DNA from: Acidobacteriota bacterium
GTDB taxonomy: Bacteria > Acidobacteriota > Terriglobia > Bryobacterales > Bryobacteraceae
DNA: 64,000 bases
Assembly: GCA_025352795.1 (NCBI GenBank)
Contig: JANXSF010000026.1
Span: 1 to 64,000 of the forward strand
Direction of reading: 5' to 3'
The notes below the pieces were generated by a model, which made no database searches, was not told where the DNA came from, and was given only the letters and a program-made list of their open reading frames with translations. Positions 1 through 7,672 of this stretch are shown one piece after another (position 1 is the stretch's first letter; each line of letters starts with the position of its first letter). A program made the translations under genes and the position numbers.

Positions 1-192
1 ATCGTTGCGTATTCCTGGGTCTGAAAGGGTCGCTTCGGCCTCTGCCAACTGTCCGCTTGCCAATTTGTCGACGATCCTCTGGTTGAATTCCATACAGGCC
101 GCACTCGGCATTGGGTGGGGACGTGAATCTTGCGCTGCAGCATGCCAAATTCCCACTGCCGACGCGTAAATGGTGAATAATTGAATTCGCAT
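1..192 (-). CDS. Exported protein, N-terminal fragment (runs off the window)
   Basis: The first 64 codons of a minus-strand gene whose 3' part lies outside the window. The ATG at 190-192 has an AGGAG ribosome site at 199-203, seven bases upstream. The start resembles a short signal peptide (MRIQLFTIYASAVGIWHAAA, then QD), followed by a hydrophilic alpha-helical stretch rich in Ala, Glu and Leu (KLASGQLAEAEATLSD), which looks like the first helix pair of a TPR-type repeat. Inference: a periplasmic or secreted repeat protein. The family cannot be named from this fragment. Confidence 0.55.
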   Translation of the reverse strand, partial: MRIQLFTIYASAVGIWHAAAQDSRPHPMPSAACMEFNQRIVDKLASGQLAEAEATLSDPGIRND

Positions 193-609
193 TTATTTCT
201 CCTAAATTTTTGAACATGAATCTACGCCCGTGCCCGCTCGCGGCACGTGTCTCAAAGCCCCTTGATGGAATTAAGGATTTCGGTCAACTTCCAGAGAACT
301 GGACACGGCTCTCCTCACGCCCTGTAACCGGATTGCAAATGGCATTCAGTGCCTGATAACAGGAAATAATAAAACCGTTCGCAAGTGCGTCCTGGGTGAG
401 AATAGTATCGTTACAAATCTCCTGCCTACGGGTAGATCTACGGCGGTTATTTGACCATGATTTTCACCGATGTGTCCGCAACCATACCGGCGCTCACCTG
501 CTATGGCCAAACTCTTAGTTGAGTTTGCTGCCCGGGCCAATCTTGACCCGGGCGCAACACTTACCGATGATTCCGTGTATTTCTGTTGAGTGCGACTTCA
601 ATGAACTCC
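193..609. other. Intergenic stretch without a supported gene
   Basis: No gene is supported here. A 64-codon minus-strand open frame at 346-540 has no ribosome site and no recognisable composition. The stretch lies between a frameshifted pseudogene and the truncated gene at the window edge and may itself be decayed. It holds one GC-rich inverted repeat, listed separately. Confidence 0.4.
530..553 (-). terminator. Candidate hairpin downstream of the 610-997 pseudogene
   Basis: A perfect 7-bp GC-rich inverted repeat, GCCCGGG (530-536) and CCCGGGC (547-553), with a 10-base loop. The stem continues with TTGC/GCAA after a one-base bulge. It sits about 55 bases past the pseudogene stop on the minus strand. 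No T-run follows, so a role as an intrinsic terminator is only a suggestion. Confidence 0.35.
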
Positions 610-997
610 TTACTGTTTTGTCGACTTGGGTTTGCGGGGGGTGATCATCTCACGGTAATCTCGATATGTGCCATCATAAATGCTTTTCAGGTTGCATACG
701 TTTTCAAGGCATTAAAACGTTAGCCGAGCAGTGGACGGAACATTTTCTTTTAACGTGGCGAGATAAGTCCCGGTTACCATGAAGGACTTCCCGTATTTAG
801 GTTGCGGAAGAAATAAATGTGATTTCCTCCCGAGCTTGTAGGTTTCACTGTGTAGTCGGCGGGTTCCATGGTGCCACCTTGAGCAACGAATGGGAAACCA
901 TTGATGCTTTGAGGGTATCTTGGGCGAAACTGGCGGATGTAAAGGTTATCATGATTACGCCCATGCAGATCATGTGACGAATGGATTTATTGTTCAT
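610..997 (-). pseudogene. Frameshifted small exported protein
   Basis: The ATG at 995-997 has AGGAG at 1005-1009 and opens a signal peptide ending TSASFAQ. The frame hits a TGA after about 50 codons. The adjacent frame then carries a sensible continuation (GFPFVAQGG..., PADYTVKPTSSGGNHIYFF) that stops at NTGSPSW. A third frame continues with GKSFMVTGTYLATLKENVPS to a TAA. A further shifted frame ends ITPRKPKSTKQ at 610-612. The pieces are collinear and together make about 125 residues with the pattern FPFVA-G-(8)-YTV-(n)-NTGKS-(2)-V. I know that pattern from small exported acidobacterial proteins of unknown function. Either the gene is dead or the sequence carries several indel errors. Confidence 0.65.
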
Positions 998-1017
998 TGT
1001 ATTTCTCCTTTTTGACT

Positions 1018-2151
1018 TTACTGATCTTCTCGGGCAAGACCAAACGAACGCTTTATCTTTAATTCGTCGGTGCTCAATTTCCGTCCAGTCACCGGATTCG
1101 CGAAACGAAGAATCCTTCCTGCCCCCGCAGGAGCCGCACCCAGATCACTGACATAAATCGCGCCATCCGGTCCAACTATTAATGAAGTCGGTACGTTCAA
1201 ACCCGTAATGATTTCTTCCACAACGCCTCCGGTAATGCGCAGAACTCGGCCCAGCCCCACGTCGGGAAAGCCAGCTTTGCGCGAAAATTCTAAAATATAG
1301 AGCCGGTTATCTTTGTCTACTTCCACCCCTAAAATGGTGGTGAACCCCAGCCAATAATCCAATACATTGCCCTCTGCCGATATCTGGTACAAATTGGCAG
1401 AACCCACTGAGATGGGAAATCCACCTAGCATTCCCACATAATAGCGGCCGTCGCGCCAGGCGGCAGCAGTCGGGACAATGTGACCCAACGGTGCTGAAAT
1501 GTCAGTTAGCTGCTCAATTACCCCTGCAGTGCTAATCCGCAGCAGGCGACCGTGGTTTGGCTCCACCACAACCAACTGGCCATTCACTGCTTTCATATCG
1601 TAAGGAGTGCCGTCACTTTCAAAATCGCCTCGTTCCGGGTGGCTAACCGTGTTCTTATTAAAAAATTCACTCAGGTTAGCAATCAAATCTGCAGTGCCTT
1701 TTGTGCGATCAATTCGGTAAACCCCGTTGGGAGCCATTGCATTCCCGTGTGAACAACCACCGCCAGCTACTAATGCATACAGGTTCCCGTCAAGGAAAGC
1801 CACGGATGCAACGCCAACTGTGTCGCCACCAGCCCCAACGCCTGACGGCAAACCGCTGACAACTGTGGTGCGAATTCCGTTCGATTCAACCCTGGAGATA
1901 CGGGCATTGGGACCGCCCTTGTAAGGGCCAACTGGCGGAGGTACCGCTAAGCAATTGGCGGGTGTTGCCTGTGTGCCGCCGTGTCCTGCTTCGGCTATGT
2001 AAAGAAGTCCATCGGGGCCAAAAATCAGCCCGCGCGGCCCCTCCAATCCACTGGCATAGACAATGCCCCCGGCTGGTACCGGAGGTTGCGCAAACAGAGG
2101 GGATAAAGATGTGAGGGAAAGTGACAGTACTGCTAGTTGAAAAGGTTTCAT
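1018..2151 (-). CDS. ScyD/ScyE-like exported beta-propeller protein
   Basis: A 377-residue exported protein. I place the start at the ATG at 2149-2151, because it opens a clean signal peptide (MKPFQLAVLSLSL... LFAQ). A GTG 63 bases further upstream would put 21 charged residues before it and would run into the palindrome at 2206-2228. The body is a set of NHL/SMP-30-like blades with recurring motifs: GPRGLIFGPDGLLYIAEAG, GVASVAFLDGNLYAL, LGVEVDKDNRLYILEFS and SLIVGPDGAIYVSDLG. These match the ScyD/ScyE family, a secreted propeller family first named in cyanobacterial scytonemin clusters. Substrate and partners are unknown. It is transcribed divergently from a winged-helix/TPR regulator, which is a plausible controller. 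Confidence 0.7.
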   Translation of the reverse strand: MKPFQLAVLSLSLTSLSPLFAQPPVPAGGIVYASGLEGPRGLIFGPDGLLYIAEAGHGGTQATPANCLAVPPPVGPYKGGPNARISRVESNGIRTTVVSGLPSGVGAGGDTVGVASVAFLDGNLYALVAGGGCSHGNAMAPNGVYRIDRTKGTADLIANLSEFFNKNTVSHPERGDFESDGTPYDMKAVNGQLVVVEPNHGRLLRISTAGVIEQLTDISAPLGHIVPTAAAWRDGRYYVGMLGGFPISVGSANLYQISAEGNVLDYWLGFTTILGVEVDKDNRLYILEFSRKAGFPDVGLGRVLRITGGVVEEIITGLNVPTSLIVGPDGAIYVSDLGAAPAGAGRILRFANPVTGRKLSTDELKIKRSFGLAREDQ

Positions 2152-2205
2152 GGCAAAACTATGCACCATCAATGCCACTAAGTTATCTGAGGTTCTTGAT
2201 GAGGG

Positions 2206-2240
2206 GTTCCTCACTTGATATGAGGAACGTGTAAAATACA
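2206..2240. promoter_or_regulatory. Palindromic operator candidate in divergent promoter region
   Basis: A perfect 8-bp inverted repeat, GTTCCTCA (2206-2213) and TGAGGAAC (2221-2228), with a 7-base spacer. It is followed by a TGTA-AAA-TACA palindrome at 2230-2240 that contains a -10-like TAAAAT (2232-2237) reading rightward. It lies in the 112-bp gap between the ScyD-like gene and the divergent regulator gene. That regulator has a ribosome site GGAG about nine bases before its ATG at 2264. Inference: a binding site for the adjacent regulator or another dimeric factor. Confidence 0.45.
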
Positions 2241-2263
2241 GAGGTTAATGGAGATCTGTGTAA

Positions 2264-4105
2264 ATGCTCTTTGGTGACTTTGAATACGATACCGCACAAA
2301 AACTTCTCAGTCGGAAGGGTGTGCCCATTAAGATTCAACCCCAACCCTTAAAAGTCTTAGCGGCGCTGTTGGAGCGGCCAGGTGAAATAGTAACGCGTGA
2401 AGAATTACGAGCTTCCATCTGGGGCGAAGGTACCTTTATTGAATTCGACCAAAGTCTGAACTATTGTGTCCGCCAAATCCGAATCGCACTAGGAGAGGGT
2501 CCCGCCGATCCGGTCTATGTTGAGACTCTACCCAAGCAAGGTTACCGTTTCATATTCCCAATTCATGCAGAGACGATTGCCAGAGTAAATCTCGACGGAG
2601 TGGAAACCCAAACAATCCCTCCGCGGGATTTCCGCAAACAGATTTCATGGGCAGCCTTGGCCCTCTGCCTGGTCGGGTTAGCGTCCTGGGTTGCCTTCCG
2701 TTGGAACCAATCACACATGCTAGCCGAAGTCAGATCCATAGTTGTGCTTCCTTTCACCAACAACACGGGAAATCCCAATTTGAATTACCTGGCAAATGGC
2801 TTTACTTCGGAATTGATTCGTCGAATCGCCGTGGTTCCTGGCTTAAAGGTAATTGGCATTAACTCCTCCCTGGCAGTCATGGGGAAGAAGATGAATTCGG
2901 TGGAAGCCGCTCGGCAATTTGGAGTGGGAACCGTGCTTACCGGTTCAATCAACGGCTCGAATCAGGATCTTGCCGTAGAATTAGAGGTTACTAACGGCCA
3001 GAATGGTACAGTCATACTTAACCGCAGTTATAAGCTAGGCCCAACCAATCTGGCGGCAATGCAAACCATTCTGGTTACAGATATCGCACATAGTTTGGAC
3101 CGTCGCCTGGGTAATGAGGATCGCAAAAAACAACTGGCGGGACTTACGGATAATCCACAAGCCTTCGATCTTTATTTGAAAGCCCAAACGCTTACCGAAC
3201 AACTAAATCCGCCCGGGTTGCATAAAGCGATTGAGCTTTATTCAGCGGCCATCAAGAAGGATGCCCAGTTCGCTGTTGCTCTTTCACAAATGGCCGCCGC
3301 CCACCTGTACCTTGGTCTGTTTTTTGAAGATCCCCGTGAGCATATGCCTTTAGCCAAAACTATGTCGCTGCGGGCCTTGGCAATTGACGATTCCTTAGCC
3401 GAAGCCCACGGTAATTTAGGGTTGGTCGCCCTCACTTATGATTGGGACTACCATGAAGCGCAGCGGCAATTGATACTGACCAATGGCCGAATAAATCCGG
3501 CAGCCATACAAATACTCGCCTGTAGTACGCATTTAATGTCTCAGACGGTCAGATCTGTCAATGCGGAACAAGAAATAAGGCAAGTACTCTCCGTGAACCC
3601 TCTTTCGGCAGCCCTTTGGGGGGAACTCGGCTGCACTGCTTACTACCGTCGGCAGTACGAACTTGCTTTGCAAGGGTACAAGCGTGCTCTCACTATGCAA
3701 CCTGACTTAATAACGGCGATCTGGGGACTGGGTAAATCCTATGGCCAGATGGGCGCATATCAGCAGGCTCTGGATTCGCTGGAACAGTCCCCAAAGCCGC
3801 ACGGAATGTATCCGGCGGTAATTCTTGGTGAAATGGGTTATGCTTCTGCAAAAAAGGGCGACAAGAAGTCCGCCTTCGCAGCTTTAGATAATTTGCGTCA
3901 AATGGCTACTCAAACGTACGTGGACCCTTACTTCCGAGCCCAAATTCATCATGCATTGGGCGATACCCCAGCAACCCTGGCCGCCCTGGAAGAGGCTTAT
4001 AAAGTGCACTCCTCCATTCTGATTGCCATCCACAGTGATCCTAAATGGGACGATTTACAGCAAAACCTCAAGTTTCTTGAGCTGGAACATCGCATTGGAT
4101 TTTAG
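2264..4105 (+). CDS. Winged-helix transcriptional regulator with TM and TPR domains (CadC/ToxR-like layout)
   Basis: A 613-residue membrane-anchored regulator. Residues 1-100 form an OmpR/PhoB-type winged helix (LLERPGEIVTREELRASIW, then YVETLPKQGYRFIFPI). One TM helix lies at about 129-147. A TolB-N/FlgO-like alpha/beta domain follows at about 160-270 (SIVVLPFTNNTGNPNLNYLANG). The C-terminal half consists of TPR repeats. In this architecture the cytoplasmic winged helix binds DNA and the periplasmic part senses. The signal here is unknown. It is divergent from the ScyD-like gene with a shared palindromic intergenic region, so control of that gene and itself is likely. The start is supported by GGAG upstream. 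Confidence 0.8.
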   Translation: MLFGDFEYDTAQKLLSRKGVPIKIQPQPLKVLAALLERPGEIVTREELRASIWGEGTFIEFDQSLNYCVRQIRIALGEGPADPVYVETLPKQGYRFIFPIHAETIARVNLDGVETQTIPPRDFRKQISWAALALCLVGLASWVAFRWNQSHMLAEVRSIVVLPFTNNTGNPNLNYLANGFTSELIRRIAVVPGLKVIGINSSLAVMGKKMNSVEAARQFGVGTVLTGSINGSNQDLAVELEVTNGQNGTVILNRSYKLGPTNLAAMQTILVTDIAHSLDRRLGNEDRKKQLAGLTDNPQAFDLYLKAQTLTEQLNPPGLHKAIELYSAAIKKDAQFAVALSQMAAAHLYLGLFFEDPREHMPLAKTMSLRALAIDDSLAEAHGNLGLVALTYDWDYHEAQRQLILTNGRINPAAIQILACSTHLMSQTVRSVNAEQEIRQVLSVNPLSAALWGELGCTAYYRRQYELALQGYKRALTMQPDLITAIWGLGKSYGQMGAYQQALDSLEQSPKPHGMYPAVILGEMGYASAKKGDKKSAFAALDNLRQMATQTYVDPYFRAQIHHALGDTPATLAALEEAYKVHSSILIAIHSDPKWDDLQQNLKFLELEHRIGF

Positions 4106-4226
4106 CAATTATTGAGATCTCAGTATTGGAATATATAGTCATGTCTGGACATACTGTGTGAAATGTCTGTATTTCTAAATCTGCTAAGTACAACATTTTA
4201 TTAATGAATTTATGATTTCGCACAAA

Positions 4227-5753
4227 TCACCTTCGTCCAACCCTACGCAGCACCCGATCCGCTGCCAAAACTCCTCGATACTGCGCCTGCTCAAAAATGG
4301 AAATGCCACTCACATCAGAATTGGCAAACTCCAGTCCGCCGCCACCTTTAGCCGCTTGCAGGCGCGAAGCGTTCCCCAGGAACCCTGGCACAGGACGCAC
4401 CATTGCATGACCATTGCGAAACATGTCGATGCGTGAAACACATTGCCGAATGCTGGGATGCGCCCGTTCCAGATCATTCAAAATATATTCTTTCCAGGTT
4501 CCCCAATCCATCCCCAACAACCGCTTTCTAGCAACGGCAGGTGCTTCCGACGCCAATGGAAGATAGTAAGTCCAAACACTACGATTGATCCGCGATGCCA
4601 CACTCTGATGGGTGGCCACTACATAACCCAGCGATGGCGATCCGTAAATTACGTTGTCCCATGCCAGTTCCGATCCCTTCTCTTCCGGCATCCTGTCCAG
4701 CGTCAAGTTCGCGGTCAACCACGGGGAATATTCAAACCCTTCGAACTTATCGCCACCTTCAATCAAGTAGGACGAAAGAAACGACGGTGCAGCGAACACT
4801 ACTGCATCAGCATCGTAAATTGTTTTTGATGTGACCACGCGCCAACTGGTGCCCGCGCGTTCAATGCGTCGCACCATCTCATTCTTTCGAATATGGCCCG
4901 CAGCCTTCTCAATCAGCCGTTTCGCGATCCAGCCATTGCCTTCCGGCCAAGTCAGCGGACCTTTCTCTTCATGCTCTCGCGAAGCGAAATAGTGAATGCC
5001 CGCCCAGGCCGAAGTCTCCTCCGATGCGGACCCGTAATCATCGCGACAACTATAATCCGCATACCAGTTTAAGTAAGGCGATGTGAATTTGTTCTGCTTC
5101 AACCAATCGCGAAAGTTGATCTGATCCAGAACAGAAAGCTGAGCCTTCAGCTCCAATGGAACCGTGAATTGACCCGAATCCCGGAACTCTGCAATGCGCT
5201 GTTCAAACGCCTTGTACTGGTCATGATCGTTCTTGGTCGCAGCAATTTCTGGCTCCAAACCTTCCTGCCAACGGCCATGTAAAAATAGCCGTTCTTGCGG
5301 GGAATGGCACAAATGTCGTTCGTCCCAACGCCCATCGCGGAACAATCCCAACTCTTCAAACAACTCGCGAACCAGCACGGAAGATTTATTGGGAACAGGC
5401 ACATAATGCGCCGCCCAAGGATAGCGGCTGACTTCGTTTTCACCCCAGCGGGCATTGCCTCCGGCATCGGGTTCCATTTCCAACAGCACGTAATCCTTGA
5501 AGCCGCGCTTGCCAAATCGCCACGCTGCGGAAAGTCCAGCCATGCCGCCACCCACAATGACAACCGGCACTTTCTCGCGATGCGCAGGCTGCTGGAACGC
5601 TTTGCGATCCCGAATCAAATGTCCCAAGTTTTGCGATTCAAATACAAAGCCACCAGTAACCTGCTTGTCACCTTTTTGGCTCAAACCCGCCAATGCCGCC
5701 GAGAGAAACTGGCGTCGATTGGTGGTTATGTTATCTGCGTTCATCTGCGTCAT
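4227..5753 (-). CDS. FAD-dependent amine-oxidase-like oxidoreductase
   Basis: A 508-residue flavoprotein. The Rossmann dinucleotide motif VVIVGGGMAGLSAAWRFGKR is at about residue 64, followed by an acidic residue in VLLEMEPDAGGNARW. The layout matches the flavin amine oxidase/NAD(P)-binding Rossmann superfamily. The N-terminus has NRRQFLSAALAG, a twin-arginine-like segment with no good h-region, so export is uncertain. It is the last gene of the polyamine/DUF4178 operon, 12 bases after the aminopropyltransferase, which suggests an amine or polyamine-derived substrate (inference). Its start codon and first residues (MTQMNADN) come from a dispersed repeat at 5731-5760, so the native start may have been lost or borrowed. 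Confidence 0.75.
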   Translation of the reverse strand: MTQMNADNITTNRRQFLSAALAGLSQKGDKQVTGGFVFESQNLGHLIRDRKAFQQPAHREKVPVVIVGGGMAGLSAAWRFGKRGFKDYVLLEMEPDAGGNARWGENEVSRYPWAAHYVPVPNKSSVLVRELFEELGLFRDGRWDERHLCHSPQERLFLHGRWQEGLEPEIAATKNDHDQYKAFEQRIAEFRDSGQFTVPLELKAQLSVLDQINFRDWLKQNKFTSPYLNWYADYSCRDDYGSASEETSAWAGIHYFASREHEEKGPLTWPEGNGWIAKRLIEKAAGHIRKNEMVRRIERAGTSWRVVTSKTIYDADAVVFAAPSFLSSYLIEGGDKFEGFEYSPWLTANLTLDRMPEEKGSELAWDNVIYGSPSLGYVVATHQSVASRINRSVWTYYLPLASEAPAVARKRLLGMDWGTWKEYILNDLERAHPSIRQCVSRIDMFRNGHAMVRPVPGFLGNASRLQAAKGGGGLEFANSDVSGISIFEQAQYRGVLAADRVLRRVGRR

Positions 5754-5760
5754 CTGCGGA
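5731..5760 (-). repeat. Dispersed CGCAGAT-type repeat, copy 1
   Basis: A 30-base tract built of CGCAGAT units, read on the minus strand. It is nearly identical (one indel and one substitution region) to 49678-49708 on the plus strand. It covers the start codon of the FAD oxidoreductase gene. I recall similar CGCAGATGAACGCAGAT tracts scattered in many environmental genomes; that is recollection, not a search result. Confidence 0.65.
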
Positions 5761-5765
5761 CGATT

Positions 5766-7265
5766 TTACCGTGCAATGTCCCGCCATTCGCGATCATAGG
5801 TGCGCACCAGCACCTGATCATTCAAGCGATTCGGTTCCACCGCCACAGGCTTCATGTCTTCTGGAAATTGGAACATCACCGGCAGACTCTTTGCATCCAA
5901 GAATCGCAACCCCTTGGGCAGCGTATCCACGGGATACTGAAACTCCCCATGCCCGGCCAGCACGAATCCCCACTCCCCAAAGCTGGGCACGTACAAATGA
6001 TAGGGCCACGTCTTCAACCCCGTCTGCTTCAACGTTTCGGCAATGGTCCAAAAGCTGGAGCGTGCAAACAGGGGCGAAGTGCTTTGCACCACGCACAGCC
6101 CATCGCGCGTCAAATGCTTTTCCACCAGCCGATAGAAGGCCGTTGTATACAACTTACCTAAGGAAAAGTTAGTTGGATCAGGAAAGTCAATCACCACAAA
6201 ATCGTAGTAACTCCGATCCTGCTCCAGCCACGGAAACGCGTCGGCATTAATCACCTTCACTTTAGGTGAAGAAAGCGATTTCAAATTCAAGCCCGATAAC
6301 ACGGGGTGCTTGGTGAACAGGTCGGTCATCTGATCATCCAGATCTACCAGCGTGATTGCTTCAATTTGCGGGTACTTCAAAATTTCACGAACAGCCAAAC
6401 CATCGCCGCCACCCAGCACCAGAACATGGCGCGCACCACCCAGTGACGCCAACCCTGGATGCACTAGAGCTTCGTGGTAACGATATTCATCCCGAGAACT
6501 AAACTGAAGGTGTGAGCTTAAGAAAAGTCGTAAATCATCCTTCCACTTGGTTAAAACAATTCGTTGATACTTTGTTGTTTTGGCAAGAATCACATCGTCG
6601 GCGTAAATCCCGTTATCCGCCGCTTCAGTAATACGATCAGCAAACACCATGCCCACTCCCAAAGTGAGAATCACCGCAGCGCAAGCTCCACGCAATGCCG
6701 CCAAGCGCCCCAGTTGCGAGCGGAAAATGTAAGTGGACCACAATGCCACACCAGCATTCACTAAGCCGAATAACATGGCCGACCGGACCATGCCTAATTT
6801 AGGAACCAGCACAATGGGAAACAAAAGTGATGCGCCTAAAGCTCCCAAATAATCGAAGGTCAACACGTTCGATACAAGGTCGCCAAATTTGAAGCGCTCT
6901 TTCAAAATCCGCATGAGCAACGGAATTTCAAGGCCCACCAAAATGCCGATGATGGTCACAATTACGTACAGCAGTAAGCGGAAGCCGTCTGTGAACGCGA
7001 AGGCTGCAAAGAGGATGGCAGAGGAAAATCCACCCACCAGACCCACCATCAATTCAATGGTGATGAAACGTGCCACCAGACCCTTACCCAGGAATCGGCT
7101 CAACCAACTGCCGATGCCCATAGCGAAAAGGTAGGCACCAATCACCGTGGAAAATTGCAAGATGCTATCGCCCAGCAAGTAGCTGGCAAGAGCGCCGGCA
7201 ATCAGCTCATAGATCAATCCACAGGCTGAAATCAGGAAGACGGAAATGAAGAGAACGACGGCCAA
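5766..7265 (-). CDS. Membrane-anchored spermidine/spermine synthase-like aminopropyltransferase
   Basis: A 499-residue protein with about seven TM helices (residues 1-210) fused to a spermidine-synthase fold. Conserved elements are YHEALVHP (263-270), GGGDG (285-289), the AdoMet-pocket acidic segment LVDLDDQ (306-312) and the catalytic-loop Asp in IDFPDP (359-364). The enzyme motifs look intact, so transfer of aminopropyl groups from decarboxylated AdoMet is plausible. The AdoMet decarboxylase that would supply it is in the same operon. The start is TTG at 7263-7265, because an in-frame stop lies just upstream and the next ATG is codon 50. The gap to the DUF350 gene is nine bases. The acceptor amine is unknown. 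Confidence 0.8.
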   Translation of the reverse strand: MAVVLFISVFLISACGLIYELIAGALASYLLGDSILQFSTVIGAYLFAMGIGSWLSRFLGKGLVARFITIELMVGLVGGFSSAILFAAFAFTDGFRLLLYVIVTIIGILVGLEIPLLMRILKERFKFGDLVSNVLTFDYLGALGASLLFPIVLVPKLGMVRSAMLFGLVNAGVALWSTYIFRSQLGRLAALRGACAAVILTLGVGMVFADRITEAADNGIYADDVILAKTTKYQRIVLTKWKDDLRLFLSSHLQFSSRDEYRYHEALVHPGLASLGGARHVLVLGGGDGLAVREILKYPQIEAITLVDLDDQMTDLFTKHPVLSGLNLKSLSSPKVKVINADAFPWLEQDRSYYDFVVIDFPDPTNFSLGKLYTTAFYRLVEKHLTRDGLCVVQSTSPLFARSSFWTIAETLKQTGLKTWPYHLYVPSFGEWGFVLAGHGEFQYPVDTLPKGLRFLDAKSLPVMFQFPEDMKPVAVEPNRLNDQVLVRTYDREWRDIAR

Positions 7266-7274
7266 CGAGTGGTC

Positions 7275-7484
7275 CTAGTGAACAGCGGCGGCAATGATTA
7301 CGCTAATGCCTAAAGACATCAACCCCACCAAAATCGCCAATGCAACATTCTGCTTTTCCACAATCTCTTGCCACAAGTGGTAGGGAGTTGTTTTGTCCAT
7401 CACCACAAAGCTGCCCACAAAAATCACAACGCCCAAAAAGGCGTAGACCAGGGCATTCAAAACATATTCTGGATTGAAGTTCAT
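7275..7484 (-). CDS. DUF350 small membrane protein
   Basis: A 69-residue two-TM protein with the DUF350 pattern: TPYHLWQEIVEKQNVALAIL, then LGISVIIAAA. The ribosome site AGGAGGG is eight bases before the ATG. DUF350 (YjfL-like) proteins are of unknown function. I recall them next to polyamine-related or membrane-stress genes, which fits the present setting. It lies two bases after the 61-residue membrane protein and nine bases before the aminopropyltransferase gene. Confidence 0.8.
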   Translation of the reverse strand: MNFNPEYVLNALVYAFLGVVIFVGSFVVMDKTTPYHLWQEIVEKQNVALAILVGLMSLGISVIIAAAVH

Positions 7485-7486
7485 TT

Positions 7487-7672
7487 CTATTTCCCTCCTG
7501 TATAACGCGGCGATCCATAATAGTGCGGCCTGTAGGCACCTGGGTTATCACGCACAGTTTTGGGCACGTCCTTCACTTCTTCGTACCGATCCATACTGTA
7601 GCCTCTGTACGAAAGCACGCTCCACGCGCCCACTAACAGCACACTATAGACAATGTAATACGGACTCGTCAT
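7487..7672 (-). CDS. 61-residue single-pass membrane protein of unknown family
   Basis: A short protein with one N-terminal TM helix (YYIVYSVLLVGAWSVLSYRG) and a basic/tyrosine-rich tail (DNPGAYRPHYYGSPRYTGGK). Its ATG overlaps the stop of the upstream DUF4178 gene, and its stop lies two bases before the DUF350 gene, so it is almost certainly translated as part of the operon. I do not recognise a family. By position it could be a small subunit or anchor for the DUF4178 or DUF350 proteins. Confidence 0.65.
   Translation of the reverse strand: MTSPYYIVYSVLLVGAWSVLSYRGYSMDRYEEVKDVPKTVRDNPGAYRPHYYGSPRYTGGK

Noticed and set aside
4113-4122. TGAGATCTCA palindrome between convergent genes
   Set aside because: A 10-bp palindrome containing a common restriction-type core, with no loop or T-run; too short to call a terminator.
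5295-6161. 288-codon plus-strand open frame
   Set aside because: It lies antisense to the FAD oxidoreductase and aminopropyltransferase genes, both with clear motifs, and has no family features of its own.
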